Assembly: GCA_003212345.1 (NCBI GenBank)
Contig: QCPZ01000011.1
Coordinates: 1 to 48,873 of the forward strand
Reading direction: 5' to 3'
DNA from: SAR116 cluster bacterium AG-447-A06
Lineage (GTDB): Bacteria; Pseudomonadota; Alphaproteobacteria; Puniceispirillales; Puniceispirillaceae
DNA: 48,873 nucleotides
Part shown: one piece after another, positions 1 through 8,197 of the stretch
How the letters are laid out: each line of letters opens with the position of its first letter
How positions within the stretch are numbered: the stretch's first letter is position 1
Translations under genes and position numbers: made by a program
Notes under the pieces: generated by a model
What the model saw: the letters and a program-made list of their open reading frames with translations, nothing else
Told to the model about the DNA's origin: nothing
Databases searched by the model: none

Positions 1-456
1 GACGTGACCAGAGATGAGATTAATCAGTGCTGACGGTATGAAGAATGGACTGACGCGCCGCGGTCCTTTTTCATTCATCAACTGATCTGTTTTTACAATT
101 GACTCCAAACCGCCAATGCCAGATCCAATCATTACGCCGGTGCGGTTTTGCTGCTCGCGGGCACTGGGCTTCCAACCTGCATCCTCAACCGCCTGGCATG
201 CAGCCACGAGACCTAGCTGAATAAAACGATCTTGCTTACGCTGCTCGCGCGGGTCGATCCAATCATCAAGATTAAGCCCACCAACAGCATCCGAACCTGG
301 CACTTGACCGGCAATCTGGCAGGAAATATCGGAAACATCGAAATGTTCTATACGAGATATCCCGCTTTTTCCGGCAATTAACTGTGACCAATTGTGATCA
401 ACACCGGATCCGAGCGGTGTGACCATTCCCATTCCGGTGACTACAACGCGGCGCAT
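1..456 (-). CDS. fabF: Beta-ketoacyl-ACP synthase II, N-terminal part (cut by window edge)
   Basis: This is the first 152 codons of a 3-oxoacyl-ACP synthase, which condenses malonyl-ACP with a growing acyl-ACP in type II fatty-acid elongation in the cytoplasm. The protein starts MRRVVVTGMGMVTPLG, the classical KAS I/II opening, and continues with a recognisable IGSGIGGLES stretch that follows the first beta-alpha units. The catalytic Cys and two His lie beyond the window and cannot be checked. The ATG is at 456, 87 bases after the acpP stop, and the reading frame is open to base 1. It is the last of the minus-strand fabD-fabG-acpP-fabF series seen here. The family call is certain; FabF rather than FabB rests on its place after acpP. 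Confidence 0.95.
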   Translation of the reverse strand, partial: MRRVVVTGMGMVTPLGSGVDHNWSQLIAGKSGISRIEHFDVSDISCQIAGQVPGSDAVGGLNLDDWIDPREQRKQDRFIQLGLVAACQAVEDAGWKPSAREQQNRTGVMIGSGIGGLESIVKTDQLMNEKGPRRVSPFFIPSALINLISGHV

Positions 457-543
457 GGCAAACCTCCAGAAAAACAGGTGGAAGACAATGGTTGTTTATC
501 ACGGCAGCCGGAATATACAACACAATTTGAACGAAGCGCTGGG

Positions 544-780
544 TTAGGCAGCAGCTTCTTCAAGAAAGGACACAGCGTCCTTAACTGTCAGGATGCGCTC
601 AGCAGCATCATCGGGAATCTCAACAGCAAATTCCTCTTCGAATGCCATGACTAGCTCAACTGTATCAAGGCTATCCGCGCCAAGATCATCGATAAAGCTT
701 GCGCCGTCGACAACCTTATCAGCATCTACACCCAAATGTTCAACTACAATATTCTTCACACGATCTGCGATATCGCTCAT
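544..780 (-). CDS. acpP: Acyl carrier protein
   Basis: A 78-residue acidic protein of typical ACP length that carries acyl chains on a phosphopantetheine arm during fatty-acid synthesis. The attachment motif [12 protein letters not shown] is present, with the modified serine at residue 37, followed by the acidic helix AFEEEF. The start ATG at 780 is preceded on the minus strand by a purine-rich AGAGGGGG Shine-Dalgarno. It lies between fabG and fabF as in most Proteobacteria. The 130-base gap to fabG and a hairpin in its leader suggest it may also have its own promoter, in keeping with the high expression usual for ACP; that part is inference. Confidence 0.98.
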   Translation of the reverse strand: MSDIADRVKNIVVEHLGVDADKVVDGASFIDDLGADSLDTVELVMAFEEEFAVEIPDDAAERILTVKDAVSFLEEAAA

Positions 781-809
781 TATTGCCCCCTCTTAGAAGC
801 TTGGTTTTT

Positions 810-825
810 GACCGAAACATCGGTC
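810..825 (-). promoter_or_regulatory. Hairpin in the acpP leader
   Basis: A perfect 6-bp inverted repeat, GACCGA / TCGGTC with a 4-base loop, lies 30 to 45 bases upstream of the acpP start. It has no following T-run in either direction, so it does not look like an intrinsic terminator. It could be a leader RNA stem or a dyad operator. Only the symmetry is seen; function is not established. Confidence 0.3.
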
Positions 826-910
826 GGAGAATTCGAAAGTGGGCGGCAGATAACATAGATTTGAATCTTATACCACCCCCGTTATGAACATAAAGCTCCC
901 AATACGCTTT

Positions 911-1651
911 TTATAGCATAGCCATTCCACCATTTACATGCATCGTAGTGCCGGTGATGTAAGACGCCTCGTCACTCGCAAGAAAAACAACTGAAGCCGC
1001 AATTTCGGCAGCTGTTCCAAGCCGCCCTGCCGGAACTCTTGTCAAAAGCGCCATTTTCTGACCATCATCTAAAACATCAGTCATTGGTGTTGTGATGAAG
1101 CCGGGCGCAACGACATTAACGGTAATGCCGCGGCTCGCCACCTCAGCCGCCAATGATTTGCTAAATCCGATAATTCCGGCCTTTGATGCCGCGTAATTTG
1201 TTTGGCCCGGATTGCCAGTCACGCCGACAACAGATGAAACGGAGATTATCCTACCCGAGCGCGCTTTCATCATTGCTCGAATCGCTGCTCGACAAAGAAT
1301 CATGCTTGCCGTCAAATTGACTTCTAGAACATCATCCCAATCGTCATTTTTCATGCGCATCAACAACCCATCACGGGTTATGCCCGCATTATTCACCAAA
1401 ATATTTAGAGGTCCGCCTGCGGCCTCGCTTGCGGACTCAACAAGGTCAGCAACGTCATCGCGGTTTGCCAGATTGGCCGTAACCACGAAAGTTCGCTCTC
1501 CAAGCTCTGCCCTCAGCGCTTCCAACTTCGAGGCGCGCGTCCCATGCAACACCACCGTCGCGCCCTGTGCATGTAACGCGGTGGCAACCTCTGCCCCAAT
1601 ACCACCGCTGGCACCAGTCACGAGAGCAATTTTGTTGTTAAGATCAAACAT
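911..1651 (-). CDS. fabG: 3-oxoacyl-ACP reductase
   Basis: A 246-residue short-chain dehydrogenase that reduces 3-oxoacyl-ACP to 3-hydroxyacyl-ACP with NADPH in fatty-acid elongation. The nucleotide motif TGASGGIG is at residues 12-19, NNAG near 87-90, and the catalytic triad is Ser140, Tyr153 and Lys157 in TNYAASKAG. The C-terminus YITGTTMHVNGGMAML is characteristic of FabG rather than of generic SDRs. Length matches the family. It sits 60 bases after fabD and 130 bases before acpP on the same strand, so it is most likely co-transcribed with fabD. Confidence 0.97.
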   Translation of the reverse strand: MFDLNNKIALVTGASGGIGAEVATALHAQGATVVLHGTRASKLEALRAELGERTFVVTANLANRDDVADLVESASEAAGGPLNILVNNAGITRDGLLMRMKNDDWDDVLEVNLTASMILCRAAIRAMMKARSGRIISVSSVVGVTGNPGQTNYAASKAGIIGFSKSLAAEVASRGITVNVVAPGFITTPMTDVLDDGQKMALLTRVPAGRLGTAAEIAASVVFLASDEASYITGTTMHVNGGMAML

Positions 1652-1711
1652 AGACCACCTTTACTCAAAATGTACGACCAAGCCGCATTGAAACGATCAG
1701 AATTAGCAAGA

Positions 1712-2662
1712 TTACATCTGGGCTAAGACGCTGTCCAGATCGTCCGGGCCATCCAGATTGACAATTGCTTTCGCCTCAATTCCCCGCTTCACCAGACCAG
1801 ATAAAACTTTCCCTGTGCCAAGCTCGACAAATTTTTCAGCTCCGGCAGTACGCATCGCGATTAATGACTCGCGCCAGCGGACACGGGCAGTGATCTGCGC
1901 CAACAAATTTTCTTGTAGTTTTACGGCATTTGTTTCTGCGGCAGCTGTGACATTACAATAAACTGGAATAGCCGCATCGCTGAAATTCGCGGCTGCCAAC
2001 GCTTCTCTCATAATGGCGGCCGCAGGGGCCATTAAATCACAATGAAATGGCGCGGATACCGGTAGTTTAATGACGCGACGCAATCCTGCTGTCTTGGCAA
2101 TTTCAATCGCGGCATCAACCGCGGCTGACGCACCACTAATGACAATTTGACCGGGCGCATTATCGTTGGCAATCTGCACGAGACCTCGGAATCTTGCTTC
2201 GTCTAAAATACCTTTTATCTGCGACTCGTCCGCTCCAAGTACTGCTGCCATTGCACCCTCACCAACCGGTACCGCAGATTGCATCGCTTCACCACGTTGC
2301 CGGAGCAGCCTCGCGCCATCAATGATGCTAAGGCTACCAGCAGCCGCCAACGCCGAATATTCGCCAAGCGAATGTCCCGCTGCCATACCACCACATGCGG
2401 TCAATGAAGCGCCAAGTTCGGCTTCAAGAACACGAACAGCCGCCATCGAGGTGGCAAACAAAGCAGGTTGTGCGTTGCGGGTCATCCGAATTTGATCGTC
2501 AGGCCCGTTCTGCATGATTACGAATAAATTCTCGCCAAGTGCATCATTGACCTCTTCAAAAACCCGTTTGGCGGCGGGGTGGGACACTGCTAAGGCACCG
2601 CCCATACCAACGGCCTGCGATCCTTGACCCGGAAACAAAAAAGCAATCGAACTATGTGTCAT
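1712..2662 (-). CDS. fabD: Malonyl-CoA:ACP transacylase
   Basis: A 316-residue acyltransferase that moves malonate from CoA to ACP, supplying the extender unit. The N-terminal FPGQGSQ motif is at residues 10-16, the nucleophile is Ser98 in GHSLGEY, and the second catalytic residue is His207 in APFHCDLM. Length agrees with bacterial FabD. The start ATG at 2662 opens MTHSSIAFLFPGQGSQ. It is the first gene of the minus-strand fab group and diverges from rpsF across a 331-base gap, an arrangement widely conserved in Alphaproteobacteria. Confidence 0.97.
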   Translation of the reverse strand: MTHSSIAFLFPGQGSQAVGMGGALAVSHPAAKRVFEEVNDALGENLFVIMQNGPDDQIRMTRNAQPALFATSMAAVRVLEAELGASLTACGGMAAGHSLGEYSALAAAGSLSIIDGARLLRQRGEAMQSAVPVGEGAMAAVLGADESQIKGILDEARFRGLVQIANDNAPGQIVISGASAAVDAAIEIAKTAGLRRVIKLPVSAPFHCDLMAPAAAIMREALAAANFSDAAIPVYCNVTAAAETNAVKLQENLLAQITARVRWRESLIAMRTAGAEKFVELGTGKVLSGLVKRGIEAKAIVNLDGPDDLDSVLAQM

Positions 2663-2847
2663 TAAATCTACCCGTTCACCAACGCGTAATTAGCCCTTGT
2701 TTTAAAACGTTGCATGCCAGCTAGAACCAGCGCCACTGAGCGCTAAACCTATTCCAAAAGACGTTGTAAAGGCAACCTCTAGACTTACAATAACCAGCTG
2801 ACCTACAAAAAACCGGCCTGATTGCAACAAAAAACTGGCAATGGGGC

Positions 2848-2875
2848 TTGCACTTAACTTCAAAAAGTGTAACCT
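2848..2875 (+). promoter_or_regulatory. Candidate sigma-70 type promoter for rpsF
   Basis: A TTGCAC hexamer at 2848-2853 and a TAACCT hexamer at 2870-2875 are separated by 16 bases, about 120 bases upstream of the rpsF start. Both match the -35/-10 consensus partly. It lies in the 331-base gap between divergent fabD and rpsF (2663-2993), which holds no credible gene. Assigned by eye only. Confidence 0.3.
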
Positions 2876-2931
2876 GCGGCCCTTGCTCGACTATTTTGAG
2901 TCCAGCTACCCACATGTTTGACGATATCCTT

Positions 2932-2972
2932 GCCGGAAGTTCCGGCTAGTCGTTACCTTATTTGATAGCGAC
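2932..2972 (+). promoter_or_regulatory. Two adjacent stem elements in the rpsF leader
   Basis: Just upstream of rpsF lie a 15-base palindrome (GCCGGAA-G-TTCCGGC, 2932-2946) and a hairpin with a 7-bp stem (GTCGTTA 2949-2955 with TAGCGAC 2966-2972, one G-U pair, 10-base loop). The hairpin ends 8 bases before the AGAAGGAG ribosome binding site at 2981-2988. S6 operons are known in other bacteria to be repressed by the S6:S18 complex binding an RNA stem in the rpsF leader, so this is a natural candidate site. I do not see the published CCG bulge signature clearly, so the link is inference. Confidence 0.35.
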
Positions 2973-2993
2973 AATAAGCCAGAAGGAGTTATT

Positions 2994-3422
2994 ATGCGCT
3001 TGTATGAAAGCGTGTTTATTGCACGCCAAGACATTACGACAGCTCAGGTGGAAACCATGGCTGACGAGTTCGCTGAAATCATCACATCTGCCGGTGGCTC
3101 AATCATAAAACGTGAATATTGGGGGCTTCGCTCTCTTGCCTACCGCATAAAAAAGAATCGGAAGGGCCATTACATCATGTTTAACATGGAAACCGGACCA
3201 GAGGCTCTCGGTGAGTATGAGCGCATCATGGGGCTAAACGAAGATGTGCTCCGCTTTTTAAATATACGCATTGAAGAAGTTTTAGATGGCCCGTCCATCA
3301 TGCTACAGGCCAAAACCGAACGGTCACAGCGCGGCGGACGTGATGATCATGATGGAGACGACCGTAGCACAGGTAATGAGACCGACTCTGACAACATCGT
3401 TGACGAAAAAGGTGAGGGCTAA
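2994..3422 (+). CDS. rpsF: 30S ribosomal protein S6
   Basis: A 142-residue S6, which binds the central domain of 16S rRNA as a pair with S18 in the small-subunit platform. The N-terminus MRLYESVFIARQDIT and the segment EYWGLRSLAYRIKKNRKGHY are diagnostic. After about residue 105 there is a hydrophilic tail rich in Asp, Arg and Gly that is not part of the conserved fold; such acidic tails are common in S6. An ideal AGAAGGAG lies 6 bases before the ATG. It is followed 3 bases later by rpsR, with which it forms the conserved rpsF-rpsR-rplI operon. Confidence 0.98.
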   Translation: MRLYESVFIARQDITTAQVETMADEFAEIITSAGGSIIKREYWGLRSLAYRIKKNRKGHYIMFNMETGPEALGEYERIMGLNEDVLRFLNIRIEEVLDGPSIMLQAKTERSQRGGRDDHDGDDRSTGNETDSDNIVDEKGEG

Positions 3423-3425
3423 TCA

Positions 3426-3680
3426 ATGACACAGTTGGAAATTAAGCGTGAAGCTGTTCGCAGGCCATTTAACCGTCGCCGCAAGGCCTGTCCCTTTTCT
3501 GGCCCAAATGCGCCAAAGATCGATTACAAGGACACCAAGCTCCTTGCCCGCTACACATCCGAGCGCGGGAAAATTGTCCCGTCACGCATTTCTGCCGTAT
3601 CTGCAAAAAAACAGCGGGAACTTGCCACAGCCATCAAGCGGTCACGCTTTTTGGCCTTGATGCCCTATGTAACGGTATAA
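3426..3680 (+). CDS. rpsR: 30S ribosomal protein S18
   Basis: An 84-residue basic protein, the partner of S6 in the 30S platform. The core segment [24 protein letters not shown] is almost invariant in bacterial S18 (the start of it is visible from about residue 37), preceded by the RRRKACPF stretch with the single Cys typical of the family. The gene begins 3 bases after the rpsF stop, so translation is probably coupled. Length is normal. Confidence 0.98.
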   Translation: MTQLEIKREAVRRPFNRRRKACPFSGPNAPKIDYKDTKLLARYTSERGKIVPSRISAVSAKKQRELATAIKRSRFLALMPYVTV

Positions 3681-3708
3681 GCAGCGTCAGGATTTAGGAG
3701 ACATCAAC

Positions 3709-4365
3709 ATGCAAATTATTCTTCTTGAGCGCATCGAAAAGCTGGGTCAAATGGGAGACCTTGTAAATGTAAAGACTGGCTATGCGCGCAACTTCCTCAT
3801 CCCTCAAGGAAAGGCTCTTAGGGCAAATAAAGCCAATATGGAACGGTTTGAGGCTGAACGCGTTCAGCGTGAAGCCAACAACCTTGAGCTCCGTAAAGAT
3901 GCCGAAACAGAAGCTGCTAAAATGCAGGACCTTACTGTGAGCATGGTCCGGGCGGCATCAGAAATGGGGCAATTATTCGGTTCGGTTACATCACGGGATA
4001 TTGCCGAGGCGGTGACAGAAGCTGGTTATTCGATCAGGCGCAATCAGGTGATTATGGATCGCTCAATCAAAACGCTGGGCTTGACAGAGACGCGTATTCG
4101 CCTTCATCCCGAGGTGTCTGTCACAGTTATCGTGAATATTGCTCGCTCACTTGCCGAAGCCGAAACCCAGCTCAAGACGGGGGTTGCTGTCACAGGTGAA
4201 ATCGTCAGTGATGACGTTACGCTGCCTGAGACGAAAGCCGCATCAGTGGAGCCGGCCCCAGAAGTCGACTTAGACGCCGCGTCAACGGATGCAACCCCAG
4301 TGGCTGAAGTAGAAGCCGCGTCGGCCGAAACAGTTGACACTGAACCCGATCACGCAACTAATTAG
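3709..4365 (+). CDS. rplI: 50S ribosomal protein L9 with long C-terminal extension
   Basis: A 218-residue L9. The N-terminal rRNA-binding domain MQIILLERIEKLGQMGDLV and the GYARNFLIPQGKAL signature (around residues 24-37) are standard, followed by the connecting helix and the C-terminal domain to about residue 150. Residues from about 160 onward form an Ala, Glu, Asp, Thr and Val-rich tail without aromatic residues, likely disordered. L9 is usually near 150 residues, although extended forms occur in Alphaproteobacteria. A GGAG sequence lies about 8 bases before the ATG. It ends the S6-S18-L9 operon; the 201-base gap to dnaB has no obvious intrinsic terminator. Confidence 0.96.
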   Translation: MQIILLERIEKLGQMGDLVNVKTGYARNFLIPQGKALRANKANMERFEAERVQREANNLELRKDAETEAAKMQDLTVSMVRAASEMGQLFGSVTSRDIAEAVTEAGYSIRRNQVIMDRSIKTLGLTETRIRLHPEVSVTVIVNIARSLAEAETQLKTGVAVTGEIVSDDVTLPETKAASVEPAPEVDLDAASTDATPVAEVEAASAETVDTEPDHATN

Positions 4366-4566
4366 AGCTTGCCCGCACAAACCTCAAATGAAGTCCGGGT
4401 CATGTCTTTGGTTCATCCTCGTTATCGCCGGGGTTTGAGAACCGAGCCTCAATTCTTGTCGATATCAAAGTCGTCATAAGCATAAAAGAAAAAATGATTG
4501 AACTTATCCCCATCATCCCCAAACTTAACATCATGCCATTTGACCCTAAGTTTGTTACGATAAGGA

Positions 4567-6063
4567 ATGGCTGACGAACAATCCAACATCAAATCATTTC
4601 CCAGTGCTGCAAGCGCATCGTCTGCACGCACAATGCCACATAATCTGCCAGCAGAACAAAATCTGCTTGGGGCTATCCTCTTAGATAACAGCGTTTTTGA
4701 ACGGATTGATGACCGGCTAATGGCCGATCATTTCTATGATCCGCTTCACGGTCGAATTTTTTCGACCATTCAGCGCCTGATTGAGCGTGGTCAACTTGCC
4801 AATCCGGTAACGCTGAAAAGCTTTTTTACCGACAGCAGTGAATTTCAGGGGGACAACTCCGAATCCTATCTATCTGAGCTTGCCGATGGCGTGATCAGCA
4901 TTACTCAGGCACCCCATTACGCCAATGTTATTCATGAAGCGCATGTCCGTCGCCAACTAATCCTAATTGGTGATGCGGTGATCCTGGATGCGAGTCGACC
5001 CGAAGTTGATGTTCCCGCCCACGAACAAATCGAAACTGCCGAGGCGCAATTATTTCGCCTTGCGGAGACCGATACATCCAGCACTGGCTTACGCGGCTTT
5101 GATTCCGTCATTAGCGGCAGTATCACCCAGGCTGATCTTGCTCGAAAAAATGATGGGCATCTATCTGGCACCAGTACTGGCCTGACAGATTTGAATAACC
5201 TCCTTGGCGGGTTGCATAAATCAGATTTGATCATTCTTGCTGGTCGTCCTGGGATGGGTAAAACAGCCCTTGCCACAAATATTGCCTTTCATGCGGCGAT
5301 CACCTCCCGAACGGGGGAAACGGCAGTTCCAGTCGCATTCTTCTCACTTGAGATGGCCGCCGAACAGCTTGGAACACGTATTCTGTCTGAACGTGCTCAG
5401 GTGGACTCAGAGCAAATCCGGCGCGGTAAATTAAACAGTGCTGAATTTGACCAGCTTGTTGTTGCCAGTAACGCCATTTCTGGCGCACCCTTCTTTATTG
5501 ATGATACACCCTCACTATCAGTATCCCAGCTTTTAAGTCGAGCTCGCCGTTTAAAACGAACATCTGGCCTTGGCCTGATCATTGTTGATTACCTCCAACT
5601 TTTAACACCGCAACTTGGTGTCAAGTCAGAGAACCGCGTTCAAGAAATCTCAAACATCAGCCGAACCTTAAAGGCGATAGCAAAAGATTTAAATGTGCCT
5701 GTGTTAGCATTATCGCAATTATCACGTGCTGTTGAAATGCGCGAAGATAAGCGGCCTAACCTTGCTGACTTGCGTGAGTCTGGATCAATTGAGCAGGATG
5801 CCGACGTAGTAATGTTTGTTTATCGTGAAGAATATTATCTTAACAAGCGTGAACCCGAACGTAAAATGGAAGAGACAGAAGACACTTTCAATTTGCGACA
5901 TGATGATTGGATGCGCAAAATGCAGAATTCCGAAAATAAGGCTGAGTTGGTTGTCGCAAAGCAACGTCATGGCCCCACCGGGTCAGTACAGGTTCATTTC
6001 GAAAAGCGGTTCACCCATTTTACTGACCTTACCGATAGCACCCACCTGCCCGAGAGTTTTTAA
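4567..6063 (+). CDS. dnaB: Replicative DNA helicase
   Basis: A 498-residue hexameric helicase that unwinds DNA at the replication fork. The N-terminal primase-interacting domain covers about residues 25-130, then a linker, then the RecA-like motor with Walker A GRPGMGKT at 226-233, the Walker B region IIVDYLQLL, and the DLRESGSIEQDADVVMF motif near the C-terminus. Length and motifs are normal and no intein is present. The ATG at 4567 gives a 22-residue Ser/Ala-rich lead before the conserved NLPAEQNLLGAIL; the AAGG close to it is poorly spaced, so the exact start is a little uncertain. alr follows 6 bases later. Confidence 0.97.
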   Translation: MADEQSNIKSFPSAASASSARTMPHNLPAEQNLLGAILLDNSVFERIDDRLMADHFYDPLHGRIFSTIQRLIERGQLANPVTLKSFFTDSSEFQGDNSESYLSELADGVISITQAPHYANVIHEAHVRRQLILIGDAVILDASRPEVDVPAHEQIETAEAQLFRLAETDTSSTGLRGFDSVISGSITQADLARKNDGHLSGTSTGLTDLNNLLGGLHKSDLIILAGRPGMGKTALATNIAFHAAITSRTGETAVPVAFFSLEMAAEQLGTRILSERAQVDSEQIRRGKLNSAEFDQLVVASNAISGAPFFIDDTPSLSVSQLLSRARRLKRTSGLGLIIVDYLQLLTPQLGVKSENRVQEISNISRTLKAIAKDLNVPVLALSQLSRAVEMREDKRPNLADLRESGSIEQDADVVMFVYREEYYLNKREPERKMEETEDTFNLRHDDWMRKMQNSENKAELVVAKQRHGPTGSVQVHFEKRFTHFTDLTDSTHLPESF

Positions 6064-6069
6064 GTCATT

Positions 6070-7194
6070 ATGCCTCATCAACATTTTGGAAATGCAGATA
6101 ACGCTATCACAATTGATCTTAACGCAATTACCGCCAATTGGCGCTATATTGATGGTTTGTCTGCGCCTACAATAAAGACCGCCGCGGTGGTGAAGTCCAA
6201 TGCATACGGGCTGGGCAGCTGTGAGGTTGCAACGGCGTTGGCGCGGGCTGGCTGCAAACTTTTTTTTGTTGCAAGTCTTAACGAAGCAATAGAATTGCGA
6301 ACCCTATTTCGACAAACAGGCCATGGTGATTTAACAATCATGGTTTTTCACAGCTTCCAACGCGGGCAGGAAGCAGATTTTGTGGCCCATCAACTGGAAC
6401 CCGTGTTAAACGATCTGGAACAAATCTCACGCTGGCGGGTTTACGCTGCAAAGATGGGCATAAAGCTGCCGGCATCATTGCATTTTGATACCGGAATGAA
6501 CCGTTTGGGGCTGGATGCGGATCAGACAGATTGGTTGATCCGAAACAAGAAGGCCTTAAACGGGTTGAAACTAACCTATGTAATGAGCCACCTTGTGTCT
6601 GGTGAACTGATCAATGACCCAGTCAATGTTCGTCAATTGGCCAGTTTTAATAAAATTCACAGCTCGTTTTCAACCATTCCCGCTAGCATTGCTAATAGCG
6701 CGGGCTCACTTCTCGGTAGTGACTATCATTTTTCAATGACCCGGCCCGGAATTGCGCTTTATGGCATTCATCCGCTCGAAGATTTGGACAGCCCTCTTCA
6801 GCCTGCTTTTGAATGGCAGGCGCGTATCCTTCAGATTCGCAATGCTGCTGCTGGTGACAAGGTAGGGTATGGAGGCACCTACCAATTAGATCGTGATTCC
6901 CAAATTGCGACCCTTGGTGTTGGCTATGCAGATGGCTACCGTCGTCAGCTTGGGGGTATGGCCACCGTTTCAATTGGCGGGCGGCCTGCACCTGTTATTG
7001 GCCGCGTTTCTATGGACAGCATCACCGTCGATGTGACCGGTTTTAATCAGGGAAGCCTGCGCACCGACACAGCCTCGCTTGTTCACGAGGATTACCCTAT
7101 CGAAAAAATGGCGAACGATGTCGGCACCATTCCCTATGAGATCATGACCGGTCTTGGCCACCGGGCAGAACGGTATTATCGGGGTGGCGGCTAA
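6070..7194 (+). CDS. alr: Alanine racemase
   Basis: A 374-residue PLP enzyme that interconverts L- and D-alanine for peptidoglycan. The PLP lysine is Lys42 in AVVKSNAYGLG, and the second catalytic base is Tyr267 in VGYGGTY, which starts the C-terminal beta domain together with GVGYADGY. The active-site SMDSITVDVT segment and the GTIPYEIMTGLG ending are present, so the protein looks complete and active. It starts 6 bases after dnaB, an adjacency typical of Alphaproteobacteria. The 224-base AT-rich gap after it contains no credible gene or clear terminator. Confidence 0.97.
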   Translation: MPHQHFGNADNAITIDLNAITANWRYIDGLSAPTIKTAAVVKSNAYGLGSCEVATALARAGCKLFFVASLNEAIELRTLFRQTGHGDLTIMVFHSFQRGQEADFVAHQLEPVLNDLEQISRWRVYAAKMGIKLPASLHFDTGMNRLGLDADQTDWLIRNKKALNGLKLTYVMSHLVSGELINDPVNVRQLASFNKIHSSFSTIPASIANSAGSLLGSDYHFSMTRPGIALYGIHPLEDLDSPLQPAFEWQARILQIRNAAAGDKVGYGGTYQLDRDSQIATLGVGYADGYRRQLGGMATVSIGGRPAPVIGRVSMDSITVDVTGFNQGSLRTDTASLVHEDYPIEKMANDVGTIPYEIMTGLGHRAERYYRGGG

Positions 7195-7418
7195 CCCCTT
7201 GCAATCATCGATCAAGCTGGCCTTATCCTGATGATGCCTGCCCCACCAATACTTTTTAATAGAGTCTTTTGTCTTATTTCCTAAATTAGATTATGTTTAA
7301 TGTTCTTTCTTTTGGTGTTTATTAGTTAAAAGGTAGATTTTCTGTAGCCAAAAAAGGCAAATATCGGCATAACAATATCCACTCTTTTTAATAGCGCCTG
7401 GCGACGGTTCCAAGACAC

Positions 7419-8195
7419 ATGCATGGTTTTGTCCAAAATTTAGGTCGCACCGCCCTTAATTTCTTTGCCGCACTTGGGCATGTTTCCCTGTTCAGTATCA
7501 TGGCCATCCGCTGGATATTTACACCGCCTTATTACTGGCAACAATTGCTTCGACAAATCATTGATATTGGATATTATTCCTTGCCGGTTGTCGGATTGAC
7601 CACGCTATTTTCCGGCATGGTTTTGGCCCTCCAATCCTACACCGGTTTTGCTCGGTTTTCCGCTGAAGACACGGTTGCAACGGTGGTTGTGCTTTCGGTC
7701 ACGCGGGAACTTGGGCCAGTTTTAGCTGGATTAATGGTTGCAGGGCGTATCGGCGCATCAATGGCCGCCGAAATCGGCACAATGCGAGTTACTGACCAGA
7801 TTGACGCGCTAGAAACATTGTCAACCCGTCCAATGCAATATCTTGTAGCCCCACGTTTGCTGGCAGGCACTATCTGTTTACCCTTTCTCGTGCTGGTCGG
7901 CGATGTGATTGGCGTTTTTGGAGGTTATTTAGTTGGGGTTTACCGTCTTGGTTTCAATCCATCGGTTTACTTAGCTCGAACTCTTGAATATTTGGAAGTA
8001 TCCGATGTCACACTTGGCCTTATAAAGGCTGCTGTGTTTGGCTTTTTGATTGCACTTATGGGTTGTTATCATGGCTATCATTCGGGCCACGGAGCGCAAG
8101 GGGTTGGCCGAGCAACAACAAATGCCGTTGTGTCAGCATCAATTCTGATCCTGATCGCCAATTACGTTGTCACAACGATCTTTTTTGGAGGATAG
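7419..8195 (+). CDS. mlaE: MlaE-family ABC transporter permease
   Basis: A 258-residue inner-membrane permease of the MlaE family, which with an ATPase and an MCE-domain protein moves phospholipid between the inner and outer membranes. The family hallmarks are visible: the GLTTLFSGMVLALQSY stretch near residues 58-73, the SVTRELGPVLAGLMVAGRIGASMAAE segment, the DALETLSTRPMQYLVAPR loop, and five to six hydrophobic segments. The ATPase partner mlaF follows 2 bases later. The usual third gene, for the MlaD/MCE protein, is absent from the window. ATG at 7419 was chosen; no strong ribosome binding site is seen. Confidence 0.93.
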   Translation: MHGFVQNLGRTALNFFAALGHVSLFSIMAIRWIFTPPYYWQQLLRQIIDIGYYSLPVVGLTTLFSGMVLALQSYTGFARFSAEDTVATVVVLSVTRELGPVLAGLMVAGRIGASMAAEIGTMRVTDQIDALETLSTRPMQYLVAPRLLAGTICLPFLVLVGDVIGVFGGYLVGVYRLGFNPSVYLARTLEYLEVSDVTLGLIKAAVFGFLIALMGCYHGYHSGHGAQGVGRATTNAVVSASILILIANYVVTTIFFGG

Positions 8196-8197
8196 TC

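Noticed and set aside
2721-2915. 64-codon minus-strand frame in the fabD-rpsF gap
   Set aside because: Aromatic- and Cys-rich random-looking translation without ribosome binding site, within a divergent promoter region.
4449-4631. 60-codon minus-strand frame in the rplI-dnaB gap
   Set aside because: It runs into the dnaB start and has neither a ribosome binding site nor family resemblance.
5816-6175. 119-codon plus-strand frame spanning the dnaB-alr junction
   Set aside because: It overlaps the conserved ends of two clear genes in another frame.
8063-8197. Longer start for mlaF
   Set aside because: It would overlap mlaE almost entirely within a conserved region, and a clear ribosome binding site precedes ATG 8198.
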